In this document: in pieces, positions 22,560 to 32,996 of the stretch
How positions within the stretch are numbered: the first letter of the stretch is position 1
Layout of the letters: the number at the start of each line of letters is the position of its first letter
Assembly: GCF_000204055.1 (NCBI RefSeq)
Contig: NW_006768798.1
Location: 789,306-853,305 of the forward strand
Length of the DNA stretch: 64,000 nt
Direction: 5' to 3'
DNA from: Melampsora larici-populina 98AG31
Lineage: Eukaryota; Basidiomycota; Pucciniomycetes; Pucciniales; Melampsoraceae
Position numbers and translations under genes: made by a program
Notes under the pieces: model-generated
Databases searched by the model: none
What the model was told of the DNA's origin: nothing
The model's input: the letters and a program-made list of their open reading frames with translations, nothing else

Positions 22560-23375
22560 ATGCCAAAACCAGTATCAGACCTCAGAAAGCAAAAGCTTGC
22601 GCAGTGCCAAAAGAGGAAGACGGCTCAACAACACAATGCCAAACAGGATCCAGTCCGGGATGTTCAAAGAGAATGTGTCAGTCAAAGAATTAAAGCAGGA
22701 ATCAAAGACCGGTTTGGCTTGCCAGAGGACTGTGATGTTTTCCAAGTTCCTCAATTTGGGAACAGGAAAGAGCAAGTAGTTACCTATGGAACTGTTCTAC
22801 TTGTGAATCTGGCTGGAAATAAGCTTATATGTGTTGCTAGGTTCAACAAAGAGGTCAAGTCCCTCAAGCTTTATGTCGTATTCACATGGCTGACAATTCT
22901 TGCTGCAGGACCCCGCCAGCAATGACCCTGCAGAAGTGAAACTTTGGAAAGACTTTCGAAGGGCTATCAAGATCATGCAGCAACACTCTGAAGCCCTGGG
23001 TGTAATCAAGGAAAATCATGCAGTCAAGATGGTACCGCCCAACAAGCCGCAAGGTACTATGAGAGCATTTGGTCACAGATCATCTGAGCGTGCTGGACAA
23101 TATCAAAGCGGAACAGTCATTGGTTTGTTTATCTTCACCTTTTCACATGAGGATCTTTCCAGAAACTTAATATGTTCCATGTTTTAACACCCGCAACCTA
23201 TGCCAAAAATTCAGCTACCAGCGAGGATCCAGCCAAACTAGACAAGGATGAACCCCGCCAAGATGAACGTCCTTGGGTGGTGGACGTTCATGATGAAAGG
23301 ACTTTTTCTTTATCTCTATTTGTGTATGATTCCAGCAAGAAACTGGCAGAAGAGACTGATGCCCCGTGTGTTTAA
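22560..23375 (+). CDS. TE-borne protein, 222 aa, resembling the N-terminal part of TET-like oxygenases
   Basis: Three exons join without a stop: 22,560-22,853, 22,909-23,122 and 23,215-23,375. Introns have donors GTCAAG and GTTTGT and acceptors GCTGCAG and ATTCAG. ATG 22,560 directly follows a T-rich tract ending TAG. The centre reads KLWKDFRRAIKIMQQHSEAL, IKENHAVK and GTMRAFGHRSSERAGQYQ. This pattern (W-rich helix, IK, then GxMxAFGxR) is what I recall upstream of the catalytic domain in rust TET-like 2OG proteins. No H-x-D motif is present, so as it stands it cannot be a catalytic oxygenase. It may be a truncated or regulatory derivative. The intact frame contrasts with the other relics in this element. 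Confidence 0.45.
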
Positions 23376-23476
23376 GATGATAATTTTGTGAGCAAAGTAT
23401 TTTTGTAATTTTTTGTAATTTTTAAGAGCAACAAATTTTGGAATACAAGTTTAAATGAAAGAATTTACTCCTCATT

Positions 23477-24060
23477 TTACACCATGTGCTGATCTCTTGC
23501 TGGAATATGAGTTTGTTCCCCAGATTTACCTCCATACAACAGCTCCATCTCCTCCCATATACTTAATTGTGCTATTTTTGGGCGGAGCAACCCAAAGTGC
23601 TTCCATATCCTATTGCATTTGCGCTGGGTATAGAAATTCTCCAAGCCTTTCCTTCCAGTGTTTCCATCGCACCAAGCCATACTGGGTTATGGGTGAAACA
23701 AACAGTCAGGCAAACATTTTGCATACAAGCACCAATCTACTTACTTGCTTGGATCCACAATCAAAGGGTCTGTCAACACCAAACCCACCCCCTGAAGATC
23801 CGCAACCATTCTTCTTACGTTATAGTGTTTATGAGACCAATGACTGAGAGCTTGCATTACATCATTGACAAAAGGACTTTCAGAACCCCGGAGTTCAAAG
23901 TTGTGATTGCTGGTATACTTGCGGTATTGTGTAACATCAAGTACTTCTTCAAAGAAATAAGCACATTCAGTGGTAGCATCGCTTCCTGCATAGACCGGAA
24001 AGTTTTGAACCATTGGGAAAATAAAACACGGGATTGAGCAAGCTTGAAGAAAGTGTATTG
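23477..24060 (-). pseudogene. Alpha-type protein kinase, C-terminal fragment
   Basis: Exon 23,745-~24,060 reads FFEEVLDVTQYRKYTSNHNF, FVNDVMQALSHWSHKHYN and VADLQGVGLVLTDPLIVDPS. It is joined across intron 23,683-23,744 (GTAAGT donor, CCCAG acceptor) to exon 23,477-23,681 with GNTGRKGLENFYTQRKCNRI and FGL. The DLQG, TDPxI, GNxGxxGxxxF and final CN residues fit the alpha-kinase (MHCK/eEF2K) domain, whose C-terminal Cys/His cluster binds zinc. Here the usual first C-terminal His is replaced (QRKCN). The N-terminal half of the kinase is missing: the frame runs into the tandem array at about 24,060. Alpha-kinase genes are numerous in rusts; this copy rides in the 7.9-kb element. Confidence 0.6.
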
Positions 24061-24720
24061 ATTCATTTGACTCACACAAATGTTGAAAAGAAGATTGAAG
24101 CCAATTGAAGAATATTAAAGAAGATCGAAGGAGATCGAGGGATATCAAAGATGATTGAAGATGATTGAAGCCGATTGAAGAATACAAAAGAAGCAGATTT
24201 AATCCAATTGAAGAATACTAAAGAAGAAGATTGAAGCCGATGATGAATACTCAAGGAGATTGAAGCTGATTGAAGAATACTAAAGAAGATTGAAGGTATC
24301 AAAGAAGCTTACAGAAGATTGAAGCCGATTGACGAATACTAAAGAAGATGGAAGCCGATTGAAGAAGATTGAAGAATACTAAAGAAGATTGAATCTTATA
24401 AAAGAAGATTACAGAAGATTGAAGCCGATCCAAGAAGATTGAAGTAGGGTGAAGCCAATCAAAGAAGGGTGAAGAAGATGGAAGCCGATTGAAGAAGATA
24501 AAGAAGATGGAAGCTGATAAAAGAAGATTACAGAAGATTGAAGCCAATCCAAGAAGATTGAAGACGGGTGAAGAAGATGGAAGCCGATTGAAGAAGATAA
24601 AGAAGATTGAAGCTGATAAAAGAAGATTACAGAGGATTCAAGCCGATCCAAGAAGATTGAAGAAGGGTGAAGACGATCAAAGAATGATGAAGAAGAGTGA
24701 CGACAATCAAAGAAGTTCAG
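24060..24720. repeat. Right subterminal tandem array
   Basis: Roughly 660 bp of imperfect GAAGATTGAAGCCGATTGAAG, AATACTAAAGAAGAT and AAGGGTGAAGA units of 20-40 bp, some grouped into higher-order copies of about 100 bp (24,410-24,510 against 24,520-24,640). Complementary in character to the array at 17,965-18,310. Confidence 0.75.
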
Positions 24721-25436
24721 TGTAGTGTAGGTTTTGTTGAACAAGGTGGATGGGTGGAGACTATGACAAAAGATGGATGAATGTGGATGAATGACTGGCC
24801 AATATAAGATGATCGGTGATGGTGTGTGGTGTATGGGTTGTGTGATTGGGTGAGAGGTAGAGAGGTAGAGAGGTGGTTTGTACAATTTTCATCTTTGGGG
24901 TCTTCGTTTATGGTTTGTTAATTGTTGTTTTTTGATTATCGACATTTGTTTTTTGATTTTCGACTTTTGTTTTTTTGATTTTTGAATTTTGTTTTCCTCT
25001 TTTGTGGCTTTCCTGGTACTTTTTGTGTCAATGCGACAATGGGGTGACAAATTTTGAGTTTCAAGTTGTCAATCTACTGAAATTTGGGCCGTAACCTGGT
25101 CTGAAAGGGGTTTCTGCCATGACTTTTACTCCAGTACAGGGGTTTTTGCCCTGTATTTGAATATTTTCTGTAGTTTTGTCTTTGATTTTTGAATTTTGCA
25201 CCCGGGAATTGTGATTTTTGTTTTTTGATTTTTGCATTGTCACCTTGACACCTCTCGCATTCCGTAAAAACCCATGGCAACCCGATTGATTTTTGGATTT
25301 TTTAGCACCAAAAACTCAAAATCAATCGGGTTGGCACGGGTTTTTTGGATGGGTTTTTAAGGTCGGGTTGAGATGTTTGTGTACCCCTAATGTATCCCAT
25401 AGAGGGAATAACAATAATAAACCAGAAAACATCATA

Positions 25437-27362
25437 TCATCCTATAACTCTATGTACCATATCCTTCCAACTCGACTCCAAAGCTTGATCCTCAGCAACA
25501 GTTGCTCCACAATAGGTGCGGGTGCGATTCAATAAGGACAAGAGGTGGCAATCCCATGTGAATATCAGTCTTGTGTGATTAAGGAAGGCGCCGTGGTAAG
25601 AAGATCTCAAGACGTTAGTACAATCTTCCCACGCTGTCTTGGTCATGCGCGCAGATGTGCTTCCAGAGACCAAGTCTATTGGCAGAACTGCTGCCTGTGG
25701 GTCCCACCCTAACAATATGAATTATCAGACAATGATTGATGAGAGTATGTATTAAAAAGCACCTACTTGAGCGTGAAAGTGTCAGAACTTGTTGAATCTT
25801 TGCATCCGTGGTCAAAGCCCATCTCAACATCTGTCTTACTTCGCGCAAGATTCGTCGCAGCTCCTCTTCGGAGCGACAGTACAAAAGGTAAGCCTGAATA
25901 CCTTGCTGGGTATCTGTATCCGTAGCCCAAGGTTTGTTAGGATGTGTGAGATGCCCGAAGTTCCAAAAGGCATCATCTAGTGCCAGAGCTTTGGCTTCGT
26001 TGAGTGTATAATTGACCAAAGGAGTATTGTTAGGATGGTCGTTGTTATACTCTGTCACAAGATCATGGAATGTCTTCCACTTTGTGCGGAATAGCTTCTG
26101 CTTGTTATTCATCATAGTTTTCATTCTATCCTGCATCGAAGTCCCTGTTACAACAGAAACACGAAGTAAATCTTGCTAATTCCATCGCGGTGTTGAGCTA
26201 ATGTGACCAACCTGTTGCCCATTTTTTTGACGATTCAATGATACCAACCTTTGCCTTGTAGAGGTTTGACTTTGCCACTTTAACTTGTATCAACAAACAA
26301 CGGGTGGGGTCTGGTATTAGACACAATAGTCAGCATCTAAAAATAAACTGAAGTGACACAATATAAATCTTTTACCTGAGGCATCTGGAATGTTTCTGAA
26401 CATGTCACTTCCAAGTTCCAACGATACTCGCTCTACTTCCTCTTCCAGGAAGATGATGTGCCCAGGCAAGCTTGCAAGAGTCTGATTTTCGGCGGCAGTT
26501 CTTCGTCGACGCCTGCGTAGGTTGTCCCTCTTCTCTTGTTAGATGAATGGCCCATTAATTATATCAGCTTTGCATAATAATCAAAGACTTGATCGAGTGA
26601 ATTTTTTTACTTTGCCTCTTGCAGTTCTTCTTTGTACTCGACCAACTCCTCAATTTGGGATTCCAAAAGCTGTGTATTTGTGTCACCAATGATTTCTGCC
26701 TGGACTCGTCTTTGACGAGTCCACTGTGCGGCAAAATAGGCATGTGTATAGCCTCGCTTTATACCAAGCTTGGCAAGAATACAGCGCTTGTCTGCCAACG
26801 TTTTCTCAGTGGTTCCCAACTTGTGTAGGCATGAATGAACTAATGTCAATACAATAAATGAGTCAGACGTTAAAGCACAAAGACATACGGTATGATTTAT
26901 GACTTACCAGAATTGGTCCGCAAGATACCATTCTCATGTGCAGCTTTGAGATCCAGCGCATCTAATCAATGCTGCTTTGTGGAATATTGCAGAGCACAAA
27001 CCAGTTTGCAAAGCTTACACCAACACCGCTCACAACCCTCGCCGTCTGACAAGCCCCATCCAACATTGATTCTTGGGTTGTAATCTAATTGGCAACTCCA
27101 ACTGTGTACATACGCGTGGAAAACGCTGGTACCAAATTTAAACCGACCTTTTAATCTTTCCTGTGCAAAGAGGTTGTGCTATATTAAAAAGGACTGTCAG
27201 AGGTTGAGATTTCAATATCTGCGATCAAATATGAGTAGATGCTCAACTTGGACCAGACCTTTCTCAAGGTTACATCCAATGTCATAAAGGATGGCAACCT
27301 TTGACTCTGTCTCGTCTAACTCGTTGAGTAACCAGTCAATCAGAGCGTGAGCAAAATATGAC
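25437..27362 (-). pseudogene. KDZ-family transposase, C-terminal half
   Basis: Six exons join on the minus strand: 27,362-~27,259 (YFAHALIDWLLNELDE, YDIGCNLEKG), 27,160-26,908 (FGTSVFHAYVHSWSCQLDYN, GWGLSDGEGCERCW), 26,839-26,611, ~26,528-26,376 (coiled-coil LEEEVERVSLELGS), ~26,316-26,217, then 26,145-25,767 and 25,708-25,437 (RTKWKTFHDLV, ELRRILREVRQMLRWAL, WDPQAAVLPIDL). YDIGC and GLSDGEGxERxW are the hallmark Asp and Glu motifs of Kyakuja-Dileera-Zisupton transposases. Introns are clean (GTAAGTC, GTAGGT donors). The N-terminal half, with the zinc cluster and first Asp, is absent: homology stops at about 27,400. One in-frame TGA follows STKQH where relatives have Arg. Confidence 0.8.
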
Positions 27363-27474
27363 CTACAAGGCCAAACAGTTGGTCAAGTATTGCTTGTCTC
27401 ATAGCGGTCACTCCGCTCCGATACCAAAATGGGTTGATGAAATGAAATGACGCGGATTGAATATCGACGCGTAA

Positions 27475-27800
27475 ACCTGGACAGAACAGGTTCAGATGAG
27501 TTTGTAAGAACTCGACAAGATGAGAAAGAATCGGCGGATTGAAATCAAGGCCTTACCTGGACAGAACAGGTTCAGATGAGTTTGTAAGAACTCGACAAGA
27601 TGAGAAAGCATCAGCGGATTGAAATCAACGCCTTACCTGGACAGAACAGGTTCAGATGAGTTTGTAAGAACTCGACAAGATGAGAAAGAATTGGCGAATT
27701 GAAATCAACGCCTTACCTGGACAGAACAGGTTCAGATGAGTTTGTAAGAACTTGACAAGATGAGAAAGAATCGGCGGATTGAAATCAACGCCTTACCTGC
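27475..27800. repeat. 80-bp tandem repeat, four copies plus a detached fifth
   Basis: ACCTGGACAGAACAGG starts units at 27,475, 27,555, 27,635 and 27,715, exactly 80 bp apart and over 90% alike. A fifth copy begins at about 27,931. Each unit opens with CCTGGACAGAACAGG (stem CCTG/CAGG). The variant ACCTGCGACAGAGCAGG closes the array at 27,796 and recurs at 28,013. GTCTTAAGC-type and CCAGTTCCACACGGTG words are duplicated at 27,840 and 28,133, so a larger block was copied too. Confidence 0.9.
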
Positions 27801-28415
27801 GACAGAGCAGGGAAAGAGTGGTAGGGAAGATGTGATCTTAAGCTTCCAGTTCCACACGGTGTTTTTATAATTCCATCAGAAGTAAACAAGAGATAAGAGA
27901 AAAAGAGAAAATATAACAGAAATAGTCTTTTACCTGGACAGAACAGGTTCAGATGAGTTTGTAAGAACTCGACAAGATGAGAAAGAATTGGCGGATTGAA
28001 ATCAATGCCTTACCTGCAACAGAGCAGGGAAAGAGTGGTAGGGAAGATGTGACTACCACAACACAACATCAGTACTGTCCAGGATAGAGAAAAGATAATG
28101 AGAAAGATTAAAAGGACATACTCTTAAGCTTCCAGTTCCACACGGTGAGGGAGGGAACTGGAGCTTGAGAGAGAGAGAGTATATAAGAGAAAACTTCAGA
28201 CACACAAATTCACGCTACACGCACATCAGATCACTAGCTCGTTTACAAAGTAATAAAGGGATACGTTCAACATACTCGACTACATATTGATCTGATACTT
28301 AAAAAGGAAAATGTAGAAAAGAAGAATAAAGAAACACACGACTGCCTCCACCAACCACCAACATCTAACCCTTCACCTTAAGCATACCCAAATGTGATGG
28401 ACTTGACAACTTTTA

Positions 28416-31294
28416 TCATAACAGTTGAAATCCATAGCGTATCGGAGCGGTTCCAGTGTTGAAGTGATTGAAGGCATTGCTGGAGGCTGGAACAGGAGGT
28501 GGGGTCAAAGGAGGAGTGACCGGCCAAACAGATAATACTTCTTGAAATTTACTTTCAATGATATCACTTGCCGTTGCTGAGTGTTCAGGATAGTGAAGAT
28601 CAATAAATCCACAGACATCATTGCACCTTGATAGTACCTTGTCTTTCAATTGGCAATGAGAATGGAATCAATGACCTAACAATGCAAAATATCAATAATA
28701 GTACAATAGGTATAAGATAATAATAAGGGATTGAAAACACTCACATCATGAGCAGCAACCAAGTTCTGGAACATTGCTAAGTTGATGTTCCAGCGCACAC
28801 CCCATCCAGCAATAGGGGTCGGACCTTCATAGCCCATCTGAGCAGTCTGAGCTGCAAATTCACCACGGAGAGCATTAATTTGAGTTAACAGAGCATTAAT
28901 ATCCTTGAGCTGGAGGGTAGGTTAATGTGATTTTGTCAGCATACTTGAGTAAGATAAAATGACAGAAGGGAACAGAACAAAAACAATGAGATGACAAACC
29001 TTGATAGCTCCCTGAACTACTACGCAAGTACTAGATGGAACATATTCATAACTGTGTCCATCTTCATGATTGGAAGTGGAGTCGTCACAAGAATTTGATG
29101 AAACCTGAGCATATATCCTGTCATTGGAATCATCAGTCTCACAAACTACTTTGTTCATATCATCATTGAGAATAATTGATGGAATTGGAATTTGAGTGTT
29201 AGGTGGAGTAGTGGGTTTGATATATTGGCAGCCAATCCAATTGAGTTCAAGCCATGTTTGACAACCAGTCTGAGCTTATGAGCATAGCATGGACGTGGTT
29301 TTTGGCTGAATTCCATTTGACCTTCTTGTTGGACTCCGCAAACATCTCTTCCATCTCTACAGCCATCATGTTATTGTTGGACCCCAAGTCTGTTGTTTGA
29401 GCTAGCATGTAATAAAATCCAGGTCAAATTAGTTTTTTTTCTAATACCATCATGTCTGTTTTGAGGTAGCATTTCGGCGTGCTCACACCAATCAATTTCC
29501 GTAGAGGGTGGATATAACCTACAAACAGGTCTGAGAGCTAAGCATACAATTGCCTTTGTCAAGAGGTTCAGACAGCAAGAGTGTTAAATGGGCTCCTTTG
29601 TTCATAGTTCCATTGACAAACGGTACATTTTTGATTGTCTATTATTATTAACAAAGGATTTGCATTTTCTAGAGACAAATTGAATAAAGATCCGTTCAAA
29701 TTTATTACACAACTCTCCGTGTGAGCACATCAACGTGCTCATGGGGGATGGACATGGTGTACAATACAAAAAATGAAAGGATGATAGGCAAAAAAGATAA
29801 AAGAACTTATCTTCGTATGAAGCTTGTTAGTAATCAGGAATTGGCCGACTGATTGAGCCTGCAAAAAGCCCATCTTGTTCCAGGCTACAAGCTTGAGAGT
29901 AAGGTGAACTGATCTATAATTCCAGTTGTTGTCGATGAAATTGGCGGACACTCCTATAAAAGCATATCTATTACCCTTGGTAGTCCAAACATTGTGGACA
30001 AGGGAAAACTTCCCAGTATTATGCTACATGAAAATGTTCCAGAAATCAATTGATGAAATATACATAAATGAAATATAAGGGTAGTAGAAAAAGAAAGGAA
30101 AACTTACGGATACCAAATTGATCACAGAAAAACTCAAGTTGAAATAGTGCTCCTTGGCAATCCCAGCGGCTCAAGTTGGGGTTCTCAAGTCTGCTTGGCG
30201 ATTAGCAAGCTTGAATGCAGCACGCAGGGGACCATCACAAAACCGATTAAAGGGAAGTGCATGCCATAAGATCCAGATAACAAGGACAGTGTTGCAGAGG
30301 TCAACACTAAAAGTGGCTTGAGAAAGGAATGCATCAAGGGTTTGTTGTCTGTTGGCTTTGTTTGAGGCTTGAGCAATCTCGGCTTGATCTTGATCCCAAG
30401 TGTTAGGCAACTTGACACCAGCCTGAATGGCACAAGAACGTTGGGGACAGGCCGCGTGTCCTTTAGCTCCATCACAGTGAGCGTAAAGGTTGTAGTGACT
30501 ACGTGTACTACATACAAACCGGCCCCTACACCAGCGACACTGGTAACTTTGCAGGTTGTTTCCAGACTTCAACTATAAGAACAAAATGAAATAAATGAAA
30601 GATAATCAAATTCAGATAACAAGTTGAAACGAATGAAGAACATAATATGAAAGAGTGGAATCTACTTATCTTGCCTTGAACATGAGTCGGGGGGTAGAAA
30701 ATTCCCAATAATTTGGCAACACATTCCAGCTGAGCACGTCAAACACCCGGAGTCTCAACAATTTTGACTTCAGACTCCTGATTGACGTCCATGACTTCAG
30801 GAACAGTTGCATACAGTGATCAGAAGAGATGGTCAGTAATGGTAATGATATCGGATGAAGAAAATAATGACCTTACCTTGACTTGTCCCTTCCTCGATTT
30901 CTTGGAAGCACAGCGAGTTAAGCCAAGTGAAGCACCAGATCCACGAGACAGTGTGGCTCTTGACAACATGGACCTTGACTGACTTACGGGCCTTCTTCTT
31001 GGTCTTGGTAGGAGAAGTAAAGTGGCAATTGTTGGATTCATTGATGATTCCATCATTTCCAATGCCATCGGTGGTATCAGAATCCCTACTACTAATCTCA
31101 TACACGCTAAACTTGTGGTCAGAATTGCCAGTTGAACGATTAGGAGATGGGCGAAGAGAAGCAACACATAAATCAGGCAATTGGGCGACGAAATTGGGTC
31201 TGGGTTTACTGGCAGTTCTAGGACAAAGTGTGGGACCACTGGTAGCTGCAGCAACTCCTGACAATGGAGCAAGAGACAAGGTTGGAGGTAACAT
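28416..31294 (-). pseudogene. hAT-family transposase, decayed and truncated
   Basis: Minus-strand pieces in order: a Ser/Pro-rich N-terminus from 31,294 to about 30,880 with basic SPTKTKKKARKS; a BED-type zinc finger at 30,572-30,171 (CRWCRGRF...YNLYAHCDGA, CPQRS) running into SFSVDL and LPFNRF; IDNNWNYRSVHLTLKLVAWN at 29,945-29,880; the GSNN motif and KWNSAKNHV at about 29,390-29,300; YAHKLRLVVKHGLNSIGLAA near 29,270; IAGWGVRWNINLAMFQNLVA near 28,800; and a tail SKFQEVLSVWP ending at 28,416. These are the conserved blocks of rust hAT elements. The C-terminal dimerisation domain is missing and several blocks are frame-shifted, so it is inactive. Confidence 0.7.
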
Positions 31295-31299
31295 ATTGG

Positions 31300-32996
31300 A
31301 CTATAGTGAAACGGGAAAGTTAAATGGTTTTGGAGGGCGTATTGTGATTAATAAACAAATGATATCAATTTAAAATATTAGCAAAACTTTCCAGTGGATG
31401 AAGGTTGGCTGGGAGTAAAGACCGGAAGAGAAACACACATACAATATAAATACAATCCAGAAGAGGATGTTCTACTAGGACTATGGAGTAAGCCATGACC
31501 CCAAAATCAACAAGGCCAAGCCCCATGCAAACAGCACAGGCTATAAGATTCAAACGATCCAAGAGTATAACAATCATACAAGAATGAGGTGAGAGTGTTT
31601 TTGTGTCAGCTGAGGCAGAAGACAAAAAACCAACAACATGAGTAGATAGCAGAGATTGAACTCACTTGTTTTTGCATGGTGGTTTTTGAGGTGAAGTAGT
31701 GATTGGTGGCGTGATTCAAGGACAGGGATTCCTTTCAGATATCAGATATATCAAATATCAGACAATATCTGAAAGGAATGGTGGTATGGTGTAGGGTGAT
31801 GTTGGTTCTTTGGACGCAGTGGTTACTAATCCGCTGCATGCAAGATCAGACAACTTGCAGTGTGGCGGTATCTCCGACCGCCCCACTAAATCCGCGCTCC
31901 CCTACATTGAAAACAAATCAATGGGAGTACGGGCGGGGCAAACCGCCCCCCTTCTGCTCCCCTCCGCTTTGTCCAGCGGGACACTTCAGACATTGCCGCA
32001 GCGGCTTTTTGCGGCGGGTCGCCTTGAGTGTTGACTCCACCTCCAACCTTCACAGCCCCTACTTCTACATGTATATCAGGTTGTGTTCCTCCATTACCCT
32101 GTGTAGGCCTTGTAACCCCCAGTGATACAATCGACTTGGCTGGAGAATAGGGAGGTGCTTGAGGAAAGTCGAGTGGTACAGAGAAGAATTCAGGGTTATG
32201 CTTAGTGTTGCAGTCCCCTAGCCACTTGTCGCAGGGAGTCTTACAGCGAGGACACAGTCCAATACATACTGATGAAACATATTTTTGGGCCCCAGAGTTG
32301 AGTCCAGAGTGTGACCTGTAAAGGAACTCAAGTTTGCCCAAAACCACCAGAGATTTTGGACCAATCTAGAGTTTCTGGACTGGCACAGGCCATAGGGTCT
32401 ACAGGTCACAACCTGGAGCCCAAAAACGTTGTTTAATCAGTACACAAAAGGGGTATTGCAATGAGAATTATGAAAAAATCACAGGAACAGAAAGCAGCAA
32501 GCAGAAAAATAATGGACCTTTCTTTATAAATTTGCCTTTTTTTCTGTCATGTTGGGTGTTTGTTACACCCAAATATGCCGGTACTTTTTTTGTCTGCACA
32601 GACAATATTACTTTTTGTGTAGTGTATACAGCCGTTTGCAGAATGGTTGACTTTCAAAAAAAAGGAGACACTTGAGTTTTCCAAGAAGACCTTGATTTTT
32701 TCAGTTGATTCAAAAACTGGGTGAGCTTTTAGTTTAACAGTGCCGGTTCTTTGTGAAGGTTTTTTTAGTGCTACTTGGCTTTAATTGCATACAACACTAA
32801 CCAACACATCAAGTAAGAGAGAGTAGTTTACTAGGGTTTTGTGGGCGGTATCTCCGGGACCGCAACAGCTGTGAGCCCGCACCCCGCGCAGAGCCCGTGG
32901 GTGAGTGCTGCGATCGGGTCGGAGCGTCGCGTCAAGATTCGTTTTTGATAACCAACCAGCTGAAGCCTGAAACCATTCAATCGCTTTCCACACGAC
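31300..32996. other. TE flank and upstream region of the RAD51 paralogue
   Basis: A minus-strand open frame (31,886-32,347) has a cysteine cluster, CIGLCPRCKTPCDKWLGDC, followed by KHNPEFF, and may be a TE-borne zinc-binding fragment. The words GGCGGTATCTCCG occur at 31,864 and again at 32,844, exactly 980 bp apart in the same orientation. The last 150 bp before the ATG at 32,997 are GC-rich and probably hold the promoter; no TATA box is evident. Confidence 0.35.

Larger units (their letters stand above)
17446..25388. mobile_element. 7.9-kb DNA transposon-like element with gene cargo
   Basis: Ends are inverted repeats starting AGGGGTACACAAACATCTCA, flanked by AAT (17,443-17,445 and 25,389-25,391). 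Inverted homology continues for roughly 200 bp inside (GGAATGCGAG, CCCGGG, CCCTGTA and GACTTTTAC blocks at 17,485-17,650 against 25,070-25,265). Further in, each arm has a tandem array rich in TCTTCAATC-type words, complementary between arms. The interior carries an HTH protein fragment (+), an SNF2-type helicase fragment (-), a TET-like protein (+), an alpha-kinase fragment (-) and a palindrome cluster. The HTH and helicase pieces collide head-on at about 18,640, suggesting an internal deletion. The superfamily is uncertain. Confidence 0.7.

Noticed and set aside
24299..24885. Overlapping repetitive open frames on both strands
   Set aside because: They arise from the GAAGATTGAAG array.
27475..28030. 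CRISPR-like array
   Set aside because: Units are contiguous 80-bp tandem copies without distinct spacers, in a eukaryotic genome.
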